Below the pieces are notes generated by a model. The model was given only the letters and a program-made list of their open reading frames with translations, was not told the origin of the DNA and made no database searches. From an uncultured Oscillospiraceae bacterium (GTDB lineage: Bacteria; Bacillota; Clostridia; Oscillospirales; Acutalibacteraceae): a stretch of 53,631 bases of DNA. Within the stretch, counting starts at the first letter, position 1. Every line of letters begins with the position of its first letter. The DNA is taken from NCBI GenBank assembly GCA_900543395.1, contig UQQT01000014.1, positions 1 through 53,631 of the forward strand, in the 5' to 3' direction. The position numbers were made by a program, and so were the translations under genes. This document shows, one piece after another, positions 1-7,684 of the stretch.

Positions 1-45
1 GGCATTGCAATGGCATTTACCGGTATGAGGCTTTTTCACCACTGA
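1..45 (+). CDS. purH: PurH C-terminal end (partial): AICAR transformylase/IMP cyclohydrolase
   Basis: Only the last 14 codons and the TGA stop lie in the window. The tail reads GIAMAFTGMRLFHH, which matches the characteristic PurH ending (usually close to TGMRHFRH). PurH carries out the last two steps of IMP synthesis. The stop lies 15 bases before purD, and that gap contains the purD ribosome site (AAGGAG), so the two genes are in one operon. The order purH-purD is standard in Bacillota. The upstream part of the gene is outside the window. Confidence 0.85.
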   Translation, partial: GIAMAFTGMRLFHH

Positions 46-60
46 TAAGGAGTTTTTCAA

Positions 61-1332
61 ATGAAGGTAATGGTAATAGGCGGCGGCGGAAGAGAGCACG
101 CCGTTATTAAAAAGCTTAAGCAAAACAAAGAAATAACCGAGCTTTACGCACTGCCGGGCAACGGAGGAATCGCCGAGGATGCGGTTTGCGTTAATATCGG
201 CGCGTGCGACATTGCATCGCAGGTGAAATTTGCTGTCGAAAATAAAATCGATTACGCTGTTGTAACGCCCGACGATCCGCTTTGTCTCGGAGCCGTGGAT
301 GAACTGACAAAGGCGGGGATTCCTTGCTTCGGTCCTGATAAAAAAGCGGCCGTTATAGAGGGAAGCAAAGTCTTTTCAAAAAATTTAATGAAAAAATACG
401 GCATTCCCTCAGCCGCCTACGAGGTTTTTGACAAAGCCGAAAGCGCGCTTTCATACCTTGAAACGGCACCGCTGCCTACCGTTATAAAGGCTGACGGCTT
501 AGCACTCGGAAAGGGCGTAATTATCGCCGAAACGCGCGATGATGCAAAGCGAGCCGTTCGCGATATTATGGAAAACAGGGTTTTCGGAAAAAGCGGCGAA
601 AAAATCGTAATAGAAGAATTCTTAACCGGTCCGGAGGTTTCCGTGCTTTCATTTACGGACGGGGAAACAATAGTTCCCATGGTTTCCTCAATGGATCATA
701 AGCGCGCCCTGGACGGGGATAAGGGACTTAATACGGGTGGTATGGGAACAATAGCGCCGAATCCTTATTACACCCCCGAAATCGCAAAGCTGTGTATGGA
801 AAAAATATTTTTACCCACGGTAAACGCTATGAACGCAGAGGGGCGCACCTTTAAAGGCTGCCTTTATTTCGGACTTATGTTAACGCCCGAGGGGCCTAAG
901 GTAATAGAATATAACTGCCGTTTCGGCGACCCCGAAACACAGGTGGTTCTTCCGCTGCTTGAAAGCGACCTTTTTACGGTTATGCGCGCGGTTACAAACG
1001 GCACGTTAAAAAATACCGAGGTACGGTTTAAAGACGGCGCCGCAGCCTGCATTATAATGGCTTCGGACGGGTACCCCGTGTCTTACCGAAAGGGCTTTGA
1101 AATTAAAATGGACGAAAGCGTCAAAGACAGCGTTTATATCGCGGGTGCGGAAATAAAAGACGGCAGGCTTGTTACCTCGGGCGGCAGGGTTTTAGGCGTG
1201 ACCGCAGCCGCGCAGACGCTTAAAGAGGCAATTTGCGCTGCTTATAAAAAGGCAGAGAAAATTTCGTTTGAAAATGCTTTTTACCGCAGGGATATAGGCT
1301 TAAGAGCGCTTAATGCTGGAAAGGAAAACTGA
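61..1332 (+). CDS. purD: Phosphoribosylamine--glycine ligase (GAR synthetase)
   Basis: This cytosolic enzyme joins phosphoribosylamine and glycine with ATP to give GAR, the second step of purine synthesis. The 423 residues match the family length. The N-terminus MKVMVIGGGGREHAV is the PurD signature. An ATP-grasp domain follows, with KADGLALGKGVII near residue 143 and the Mg-binding stretch EYNCRFGDPETQ near 280. The start has an AAGGAG site 8 bases upstream. The stop overlaps the longest purL frame but sits one base before the preferred purL ATG. It lies between purH and purL in a purine operon. Confidence 0.97.
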   Translation: MKVMVIGGGGREHAVIKKLKQNKEITELYALPGNGGIAEDAVCVNIGACDIASQVKFAVENKIDYAVVTPDDPLCLGAVDELTKAGIPCFGPDKKAAVIEGSKVFSKNLMKKYGIPSAAYEVFDKAESALSYLETAPLPTVIKADGLALGKGVIIAETRDDAKRAVRDIMENRVFGKSGEKIVIEEFLTGPEVSVLSFTDGETIVPMVSSMDHKRALDGDKGLNTGGMGTIAPNPYYTPEIAKLCMEKIFLPTVNAMNAEGRTFKGCLYFGLMLTPEGPKVIEYNCRFGDPETQVVLPLLESDLFTVMRAVTNGTLKNTEVRFKDGAAACIIMASDGYPVSYRKGFEIKMDESVKDSVYIAGAEIKDGRLVTSGGRVLGVTAAAQTLKEAICAAYKKAEKISFENAFYRRDIGLRALNAGKEN

Positions 1333-1333
1333 T

Positions 1334-4300
1334 ATGGTATACCGTATATTTACAGAAAAGAAAAAGGAGCTTGCCGCCGAGGCAAAGGCGCTGCTTTACG
1401 ACATAAACACGCTTTTGCAGATTAAAAGCGTCACTGCATTGCGCGTTATCAACCGCTATGACGCGGAAAATATAACAAAAGAGCTTTTTGATTACGCGGT
1501 TAAAACCGTTTTTTCGGAGCCCCGGCTCGATAATACATATTCGGATCTTGAAAACGACGGCGCAGAGGTTTTCGCGGCAGAATATCTTCCCGGGCAGTTC
1601 GACCAGCGCGCAGACTCCGCCGCACAGTGCATTCAGCTTATATCAAAGGCGGACAGACCGATTATCCGCACGGCAAGGGTTTATATGCTGTACGGCAATA
1701 TTTCGGCAAAGGAACTGAAAGCAATTAAAAAGTATGTTATAAATCCGGTTGAAGCGCGCGAGGCTCGACTCGAAAAACCGCAGACTTTAGCGTTAAAATA
1801 CAATATACCCGATTCGGTAGAAACTCTTGACGGATTTATTTCACTTGATAATGACGGTCTTTCAGAATTTGTAAACCGCTACGCTCTTGCAATGGATACG
1901 GACGATATTAAATTCTGTCAGGATTATTTTAAATCGGAACTCCGTAACCCCACTATGACCGAAATCAGAATGATTGATACATATTGGTCCGATCACTGCC
2001 GTCATACGACGTTTTTAACCCAAATCGACAGCGCGGTTTTTGAAGACGAGCTGCTGCAAAGCGCTTATAACGATTATCTTGAAATGCGCAGGAAGCTCGG
2101 ACGTACGAAGCCCGTTTGTCTCATGGATATTGCAACCGTTGCGGTTAAATATTTAAAAGCCGGCGGTTGTCTTGAAAAATTGGATGAATCGGAGGAAATC
2201 AACGCCTGTACCGTTAAAATCAAGGTAAATGTTGACGGCGAGGACGAGGACTGGTTACTTCTCTTTAAAAATGAGACTCATAATCACCCCACCGAAATAG
2301 AGCCTTTCGGCGGAGCGGCAACCTGTATAGGCGGCGCAATACGCGATCCTCTTTCCGGCAGAGCCTATGTTTACGGCGCTATGCGCGTTACGGGCGCGGC
2401 GAATCCTCTTAAAAAGGTGTCGGAAACGCTTCCCGGCAAGCTGCCGCAAAGAAAAATCGTTACAACCGCGGCAGACGGTTATTCCTCCTACGGTAATCAG
2501 ATAGGACTCGCTACGGGAATCGTCGATGAAATATATCACGACGGATACGCCGCAAAGCGTATGGAAATAGGCGCGGTTATAGCGGCGGCTCCTGCCTCAA
2601 ATGTAAGACGCGAAACCCCGTCCGCAGGCGATATCGTAATACTTCTCGGCGGCTCAACCGGACGCGACGGCTGCGGCGGTGCTACCGGCTCCTCAAAATC
2701 ACATACCTTAAAATCGCTTGAAAGCTGCGGAGCAGAAGTTCAAAAGGGCAACGCACCCGAGGAAAGAAAACTGCAAAGACTTTTCAGAAACCCCACAGCC
2801 TGCCGTATGATAAAACGCTGCAACGATTTCGGAGCAGGCGGTGTTTCGGTTGCAATAGGCGAATTGGCTGACGGTCTTGAAATAAACCTTAATGCAGTGC
2901 CGAAGAAGTACGACGGGCTTGACGGCACCGAGCTTGCTATAAGCGAATCGCAGGAAAGAATGGCGGTTGTGGTAGCCGAGGCGGATGTCGACGCCTTCTT
3001 AAAGCTTGCCGACAGCGAAAATCTACAGGCAGTTCCCGTAGCCTCCGTTACTCAAGAACCGCGTCTTGTAATGAACTGGAACGGCAAGTCAATTGTAAAC
3101 ATAAGCCGTGAATTCTTAAATTCAAACGGCGCCGAAAAGCACATTACCGCCGTGGCTGTAAAGCCCGAGCCTTACGATAAAAAGATAACCGGCAGTTTTA
3201 CGGAGAATTATCTTGCATTGGCAGATGACCTTAATATATGCTCTAAGCGCGGGCTTTCAGAGCAGTTTGACTCCACAATAGGCGCGGGAACGGTGCTTAT
3301 GCCTTTCGGCGGAAAAAATCAGCTGACGCCCGTGCAGGCAATGGTACAGAAAATTTCGGTCGAGAAAAAACACACGAACGACTGCTCGCTTATGGCGTGG
3401 GGATATAATCCGTTTATCACCGAAAAAAGCCCCTATCACGGCGCCTACCTTGCCGTTATAGAATCGATTTCAAAGCTTATTGCTTCGGGAGCCGAATTTA
3501 AAGACGTTTACCTCACATTTCAGGAATATTTTGAACGGCTTAATAAAGACGAAAAACGCTGGGGAAAACCGCTTGCTGCCCTGCTCGGCGCGTTAAAGGC
3601 TCAAACCGAGCTTAAAACAGCGGCAATAGGCGGAAAAGACTCAATGAGCGGAAGCTTTGAAGATTTAGATGTTCCGCCGACATTGGTTTCCTTTGCGGTT
3701 ACAACAGATAAAACCGAGAATATAGTATCAAACGAATTTAAAAAAGCCGGCAGTAAAGTTGTTTTAATAAAACCTGATTATAATAAAAACGGCTTGCCGG
3801 ATACCGCTTCGCTTTTAAATGTTTTCAAAAGAGTAACCGGGCTTTTACGCTCGGGAAAAGCGACGGCATGCTCAACGCCTGTTCTCGGCGGTATAGCCGA
3901 GGCTGTAATGAAAATGTGCTTCGGCAACTTTTTAGGCTTCAGATTTGCCGATGAGCTTACTCTCGAGAAGCTTTTCGGATATTGCTACGGCGGATTCCTG
4001 CTTGAAGTAACCGAAGAGATTAACGACGCCGAACAAATCGGTGAAATAACATCAGACGGTAAAATTTCTTATAACGGCGAGGAAATAAAGCTTGAAAAAC
4101 TGCTCGGAATATACGAAAACAAGCTTGAAAGCGTTTATCGCTGTAATAGAGAAAACCCCAAAACAGAAATGCAGACATTTTCCTATAAGGCTGAAAAACG
4201 AGTTTCTCCCGCAATAAAAACGGCAAAGCCGAAGGTGTTAATTCCGGTATTTCCCGGTACCAACTGCGAGTATGACAGCGCAAAGGCAATGCGCGACGCC

Positions 4301-5023
4301 GGCGCAGACCCCGAAATATTCGTCATAAACAACCGTACTGCGGAAAATGTCGCAAAAAGCGTCGAGGACTTTGCAAACAGCCTTAAAACCGCGCAGATAG
4401 TGTTTATTCCGGGTGGATTTTCGGGCGGAGACGAGCCCGACGGCAGCGGTAAATTTATAACAGCGTTTTTCAGAAATGCCGCGGTTAAAGAACGGGTTAC
4501 AGACCTGCTTGATAACAGAGACGGACTTATGTGCGGTATATGCAACGGTTTTCAGGCACTGATTAAGTTAGGGCTTGTGCCTTACGGCAGAATAATCGAT
4601 ACCGATGAAAACTGTCCGACTCTTACATACAATACAATAGCGCGCCACCAATCTAAAATAGTAAGAACGCGTATTGCCTCAAATAAGTCACCGTGGCTGA
4701 CCGATACCGAGGTAGGCGATATATACAGCGTTCCCGTTTCTCACGGCGAGGGCAGATTTTTAGCAAGCGACGAATTAATCCTCCGGCTTGCCGAAAACGG
4801 GCAGATTGCTACACAGTATGTAGATGAAAACGGCTTAGCCGTAAGTGATATTCGATTTAACCCGAACGGCTCATGCTATGCAATTGAGGGCATAACCTCG
4901 CCCGACGGCAGAGTGTTCGGTAAAATGGGACATTCCGAAAGATATGCTCGGGATCTTTACAAAAACGTTCCCGGAAATTATGACATTAAAATGTTCCGCT
5001 CTGCCGTTAAATACTTTAAATAA
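1334..5023 (+). CDS. purL: Phosphoribosylformylglycinamidine synthase, fused single-chain form
   Basis: This enzyme converts FGAR, glutamine and ATP to FGAM in purine synthesis. At about 1229 residues it is the large form with synthetase and glutaminase in one chain, rather than the PurS-PurQ-PurL complex of Bacillus. Visible parts are the synthetase motif NETHNHPTEIEPFGGAATC, a second synthetase half (AAIGGKDSMSGSFEDL), and a C-terminal class I amidotransferase with nucleophile Cys about 1070 in CGICNGFQ and the His/Glu pair in SHGEGRF. I chose the ATG at 1334 because GGAAAGG lies about 9 bases upstream and the protein then starts MVYRIF. A longer frame starts at 1313 inside purD. No clear terminator follows it. 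Confidence 0.96.
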   Translation: MVYRIFTEKKKELAAEAKALLYDINTLLQIKSVTALRVINRYDAENITKELFDYAVKTVFSEPRLDNTYSDLENDGAEVFAAEYLPGQFDQRADSAAQCIQLISKADRPIIRTARVYMLYGNISAKELKAIKKYVINPVEAREARLEKPQTLALKYNIPDSVETLDGFISLDNDGLSEFVNRYALAMDTDDIKFCQDYFKSELRNPTMTEIRMIDTYWSDHCRHTTFLTQIDSAVFEDELLQSAYNDYLEMRRKLGRTKPVCLMDIATVAVKYLKAGGCLEKLDESEEINACTVKIKVNVDGEDEDWLLLFKNETHNHPTEIEPFGGAATCIGGAIRDPLSGRAYVYGAMRVTGAANPLKKVSETLPGKLPQRKIVTTAADGYSSYGNQIGLATGIVDEIYHDGYAAKRMEIGAVIAAAPASNVRRETPSAGDIVILLGGSTGRDGCGGATGSSKSHTLKSLESCGAEVQKGNAPEERKLQRLFRNPTACRMIKRCNDFGAGGVSVAIGELADGLEINLNAVPKKYDGLDGTELAISESQERMAVVVAEADVDAFLKLADSENLQAVPVASVTQEPRLVMNWNGKSIVNISREFLNSNGAEKHITAVAVKPEPYDKKITGSFTENYLALADDLNICSKRGLSEQFDSTIGAGTVLMPFGGKNQLTPVQAMVQKISVEKKHTNDCSLMAWGYNPFITEKSPYHGAYLAVIESISKLIASGAEFKDVYLTFQEYFERLNKDEKRWGKPLAALLGALKAQTELKTAAIGGKDSMSGSFEDLDVPPTLVSFAVTTDKTENIVSNEFKKAGSKVVLIKPDYNKNGLPDTASLLNVFKRVTGLLRSGKATACSTPVLGGIAEAVMKMCFGNFLGFRFADELTLEKLFGYCYGGFLLEVTEEINDAEQIGEITSDGKISYNGEEIKLEKLLGIYENKLESVYRCNRENPKTEMQTFSYKAEKRVSPAIKTAKPKVLIPVFPGTNCEYDSAKAMRDAGADPEIFVINNRTAENVAKSVEDFANSLKTAQIVFIPGGFSGGDEPDGSGKFITAFFRNAAVKERVTDLLDNRDGLMCGICNGFQALIKLGLVPYGRIIDTDENCPTLTYNTIARHQSKIVRTRIASNKSPWLTDTEVGDIYSVPVSHGEGRFLASDELILRLAENGQIATQYVDENGLAVSDIRFNPNGSCYAIEGITSPDGRVFGKMGHSERYARDLYKNVPGNYDIKMFRSAVKYFK

Positions 5024-5214
5024 AGCTGAGAAACGATTTTTTTAAATTGATTAAGATGCTTCTAAATCCGTGCGTAATTTCAGTGTACAGCTCAAACTGC
5101 CGGACAATTATTACATTCGCAATAAGACTTTTTTTCAATCCGTGATGTCCTCCCGGTAATTCACCATGTGAGGTTTTTTCGAATCTTTCCTTTATCCTTA
5201 CGCCTTGCTGAATT
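5024..5214. other. Region without an assignable gene downstream of purL
   Basis: No terminator for the purine operon is visible. One minus-strand frame is open from 5312 to 5016 and one plus-strand frame is open between scattered stops, but neither has a ribosome site or a recognisable domain. It may be old mobile-element DNA. Confidence 0.4.
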
Positions 5215-5478
5215 TTGCTCAATAGCGGTAATAAAATTTTATGTGCTAAACGAAAAGGTACAGGCATAGAATGTATTATCAAAGAGAAAATCAGTAAGGC
5301 AGGCGACCGCACTTTGGGAAAAATCAGGCTGAGTTATTCGTTCAATAATCCGAACCCGACGGATGACACCGCCGAAATGCTTTTAAAATTTTTCATTGAG
5401 GCAAATAAGCCGAGGGTTGAAAAAGCCGTAAAAAACGCTGTTGATAACAGTGAAAAAACAATTAGCCATTCTGCATAA
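5215..5478 (+). CDS. Small hypothetical protein beside the recombinase
   Basis: This 87-codon frame opens with a TTG that has no convincing ribosome site, so the true start is uncertain. The credible part is the C-terminal half, which contains GKIRLSYSFNNPNPTDDTAE followed by a predicted helix rich in Glu, Lys and Ala. It looks like the short accessory proteins often found next to large serine recombinases in Clostridia, but I cannot assign it to a family such as TnpW. Its stop codon sits in the loop of a hairpin at 5464-5490. The opposite strand is also open across 5016-5312, which lowers confidence. It could be a decayed gene. Confidence 0.35.
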   Translation: MLNSGNKILCAKRKGTGIECIIKEKISKAGDRTLGKIRLSYSFNNPNPTDDTAEMLLKFFIEANKPRVEKAVKNAVDNSEKTISHSA

Positions 5479-5494
5479 AGCGGAATGGCTTTTG
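5464..5494 (+). terminator. Hairpin at the end of the small recombinase-side ORF
   Basis: Arms AGCCATTC (5464-5471) and GAATGGCT (5483-5490) are perfectly complementary and are followed by a short T run. The stop codon of the preceding small ORF lies in the loop. The T run is weak, so termination is likely but not certain. Confidence 0.5.
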
Positions 5495-5571
5495 TAAAAC
5501 AACGATCGTCATGTTAGTACGGCTTATAAAAGCAATTGCGTTATCGCGCCGCCGAGAATCATAGGACAAAG

Positions 5572-5614
5572 ACAATAATCCGAGCTATATGAAAAACAAA
5601 TTCGGATTTATTGT
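5572..5614. repeat. Imperfect inverted repeat upstream of the serine recombinase
   Basis: The left arm ACAATAATCCGA (5572-5583) pairs with the right arm TCGGATTTATTGT (5602-5614), with one extra base in the right arm. It ends 28 bases before the recombinase ATG and has no T run, so it is not a normal terminator. Large serine recombinases bind imperfect dyads of about this size and often have an attachment site beside their own gene. It is therefore a candidate attachment site or autoregulatory operator, by inference only. Confidence 0.4.
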
Positions 5615-5642
5615 CGGATGTCCGGGGAAAGGAGAATTCTTT

Positions 5643-7145
5643 ATGAACATAGCGGCTTACTGCCGTGTATCAACCGAAAAGGAGGACCAGTTGAATTCGT
5701 TAGAAGCTCAAAAGAGCTTCTTTAAGGAATACACCGACCGTTCGGGAGACAAACTTGTAAGGCTGTATGCCGACGAGGGCTTATCGGGAACAAAAATCAA
5801 AAATCGAAAGCAGTTTCTTAAAATGATGACGGATGCCGAAAACGGATTGTTTGACAGACTGGTTGTAAAAGATATCTCACGCTTTGCAAGGAATACCGTT
5901 GATCTTCTGCAAAACATAAGAAGGTTGAAATCACTCGGCATAGAAACGCAGTTTTTAACGGCAAATATGACAAGCATGGGAAACAGCGAATTTGTTCTTA
6001 CCGTGTTCGGCGCATTGGCACAGGAGGAGAGCGCAAATACCTCCAAGCGTGTTAAATTCGGAAAAAAGATAAACGCCGAAAAAGGCAGAGTTCCGAATAT
6101 CGTATTCGGATACGACAAAACGCCCGGAGATTATTTTAATCTGTCAATTAACAAGGATGAGTCCGATGTGATCCGCCGGATTTATATGTGGTATTTAAAC
6201 GAGGGCTTCGGTACAGCCAAAATAGCCTCTATGCTGAATGCCCGCGGAATCAAAACAAAACGCGGCTGCGCTTGGTCGCAGAACGCGGTCTGCCGAATCC
6301 TTGAAAACGAGCTGTATACAGGAAAAATCGTAAACGGGAAGGAAGAAGTTTCCGACTTTCTTACCGGCAAGCGCACCTTAAAAAGCGAGGATGAGTGGTA
6401 TATATCTGTCCGTCCCGATCTTCGGATTATCAGTGATGAGGACTTTGCCGAAGCCGGAAGGCTCAAAGCCGAGCGGGGAAAAAAATTTCGTACGGATAAA
6501 GAAAGGTACAGTAATCAGCATTTGTTCTCAACGCTTATAAAATGCAGAGACTGCGGACGGTCATTCAGGCGAAGCGTACGTACTTATAAAAACACATTTA
6601 TCAGATGGACCTGTTCAGGACATAACATGGACGCAAACCGTTGTCAGAATACGGTATCGATTGATGAAAACGAGCTGACAGAGGTTATTGAGCGGTATTT
6701 TACGAACATACTTAAGAATAAAAAAAATGTCACCGAATATGCGGTGAACGAATTTCAAAAGGAATACCGTGCCGTGGATGAAAATTCCGTTTACGAAAAA
6801 GAGCTGCGAACAGCGATTGAAAAGCTTAGGCGAAGCCGTCAAAAATATATTGATATGTATACAGACGACCTTATCACCCGTGAAGAATTGAATGACAAAA
6901 TCGGCAAGGACAAGCAGGAAATGAACCGTCTGCAGGATGAGCTTAAAATTGCGGAACAGCACCTGACAAAAGGAAACCGGCTGAAAATAATACTTTCCGA
7001 CGTCTTTAAAGGGATTGAGGATATAGTTAGTTTAAGTACAGTTACCAACGCACAGCTGCGAAGGATAATAGACAGAATAGAGGTCGACCGAAACGGAAAC
7101 GCTGAGGTATTCCTGAAAAAGCTCCGGGACGCGGGATTTGATTAA
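5643..7145 (+). CDS. Large serine recombinase (resolvase/invertase family)
   Basis: This is a site-specific recombinase that would integrate, excise or invert DNA through a serine-linked intermediate. In the 500 residues I see a resolvase catalytic domain (1-145) with AAYCRVST and nucleophile Ser10, plus DISRFARN near 78. A recombinase domain follows, then a zinc ribbon (CRDCG near 301 and CSGH about 20 residues on), and a long charged coiled coil at about 375-455. This is the layout of Tn4451 TnpX-like and phage integrases. The ATG at 5643 has AAAGGAG upstream; the longer frame from 5589 adds 18 unlikely residues. It sits alone between housekeeping operons with little visible cargo. Confidence 0.93.
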   Translation: MNIAAYCRVSTEKEDQLNSLEAQKSFFKEYTDRSGDKLVRLYADEGLSGTKIKNRKQFLKMMTDAENGLFDRLVVKDISRFARNTVDLLQNIRRLKSLGIETQFLTANMTSMGNSEFVLTVFGALAQEESANTSKRVKFGKKINAEKGRVPNIVFGYDKTPGDYFNLSINKDESDVIRRIYMWYLNEGFGTAKIASMLNARGIKTKRGCAWSQNAVCRILENELYTGKIVNGKEEVSDFLTGKRTLKSEDEWYISVRPDLRIISDEDFAEAGRLKAERGKKFRTDKERYSNQHLFSTLIKCRDCGRSFRRSVRTYKNTFIRWTCSGHNMDANRCQNTVSIDENELTEVIERYFTNILKNKKNVTEYAVNEFQKEYRAVDENSVYEKELRTAIEKLRRSRQKYIDMYTDDLITREELNDKIGKDKQEMNRLQDELKIAEQHLTKGNRLKIILSDVFKGIEDIVSLSTVTNAQLRRIIDRIEVDRNGNAEVFLKKLRDAGFD

Positions 7146-7310
7146 CCGTTCGTATTTGTAACAGCCGTACATACGGACGTTGCACAAAGATTAAAAAAAT
7201 TAAGTCCTTCTCTGTACGTTCGGGTCAGAGAAGTTCTCGAAGTAAATAAAGCACAGAGGCATATTCGAGGCGGTCTTGCCACAAAGGAAAAATACAAAAA
7301 ATTGAAATAA
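7146..7310 (+). pseudogene. Startless gene fragment directly after the recombinase stop
   Basis: The recombinase frame stays open for 54 codons after its TAA and ends at TAA 7308-7310. It has no usable ATG, GTG or TTG until just before its end. The conceptual peptide looks protein-like, with SPSLYVRVREVLEVNKAQRH followed by IRGGLATKEKYKKLK, a basic tail. I do not recognise the family. It may be a C-terminal extension cut off by a nonsense change, or the tail of a separate accessory gene that lost its start. Either fits a decaying mobile element. Confidence 0.35.
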
Positions 7311-7312
7311 AA

Positions 7313-7360
7313 ATCGACGCGGATTTTGTATCTGAATGCGATTCCGCGCCGTTTTTTTTT
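7313..7360 (+). terminator. Rho-independent terminator at the right end of the recombinase island
   Basis: A GC-rich stem (CGACGCGGAT near 7314 pairing with ATTCCGCGCCG at 7341-7351, one mismatch) is followed by a run of nine T at 7352-7360. It separates the recombinase island from the iron operon. It could originally have ended the purine operon. Confidence 0.75.
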
Positions 7361-7369
7361 GAATTTATA

Positions 7370-7396
7370 TTGACTGTATTTTCATATAATGATAAT
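7370..7396 (+). promoter_or_regulatory. Promoter of the feoA-feoB operon
   Basis: TTGACT at 7370-7375 is a good -35 element. GATAAT at 7391-7396 lies 15 bases downstream and other AT-rich -10 options overlap it. The predicted start of transcription falls at or just before the dyad at 7407-7424. Confidence 0.55.
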
Positions 7397-7406
7397 ATAA
7401 ATATAG

Positions 7407-7424
7407 TGTTAGTCATAACTAACA
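7407..7424. promoter_or_regulatory. Dyad operator in front of feoA, likely metal-responsive (DtxR/MntR-type)
   Basis: TGTTAGT and ACTAACA form perfect 7-base arms around a 4-base centre, overlapping the expected start of transcription. The TTAG...CTAA half-sites resemble operators of DtxR/IdeR-family iron regulators more than a Fur box. Ferrous iron operons are commonly repressed by such regulators when iron is plentiful. The regulator identity is inference. Confidence 0.6.
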
Positions 7425-7447
7425 AATTAATAAACGGAGAATGTAAT

Positions 7448-7684
7448 ATGACATTGGACGAATTAAAAGCCGGAGAATCCGGTGTTATAAGCGAGGTCGG
7501 GGGCAAGGGGGCACTGAGACTAAGACTCCTTGACATGGGGCTTATACCGAGAACACGGGTTAAAATACAAAAACTTGCCCCTTTGGGCGACCCTATTCAG
7601 ATAACACTCAGAGGATATGAACTGACAATCAGAAAAGACGACGCGTCAAAAATTACCGTAGTTAAGGACGGTGAAAAAGCATGA
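7448..7684 (+). CDS. feoA: FeoA, cytosolic SH3-like partner of FeoB
   Basis: FeoA is a small cytosolic protein that supports FeoB-driven Fe(II) import. The 78 residues match the family. It shows the typical pattern MTLDELKAGESG, then LRLRLLDMGLIPRTRV, and ends with a beta-rich segment containing LRGYELTIRK. CGGAG lies 9 bases before the ATG. Its TGA overlaps the feoB ATG by four bases, which implies translational coupling. It is first in a three-gene operon behind a dyad operator. Confidence 0.94.
   Translation: MTLDELKAGESGVISEVGGKGALRLRLLDMGLIPRTRVKIQKLAPLGDPIQITLRGYELTIRKDDASKITVVKDGEKA

Noticed and set aside
5016..5312. A 98-codon minus-strand frame behind purL as a real gene
   Set aside because: No ribosome site or family, and it overlaps another weak frame. 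Kept only as an observation.
5643..7145. Phage integrase of a full prophage
   Set aside because: No capsid, terminase, tail or lysis genes occur nearby; the neighbours are purine and iron operons.
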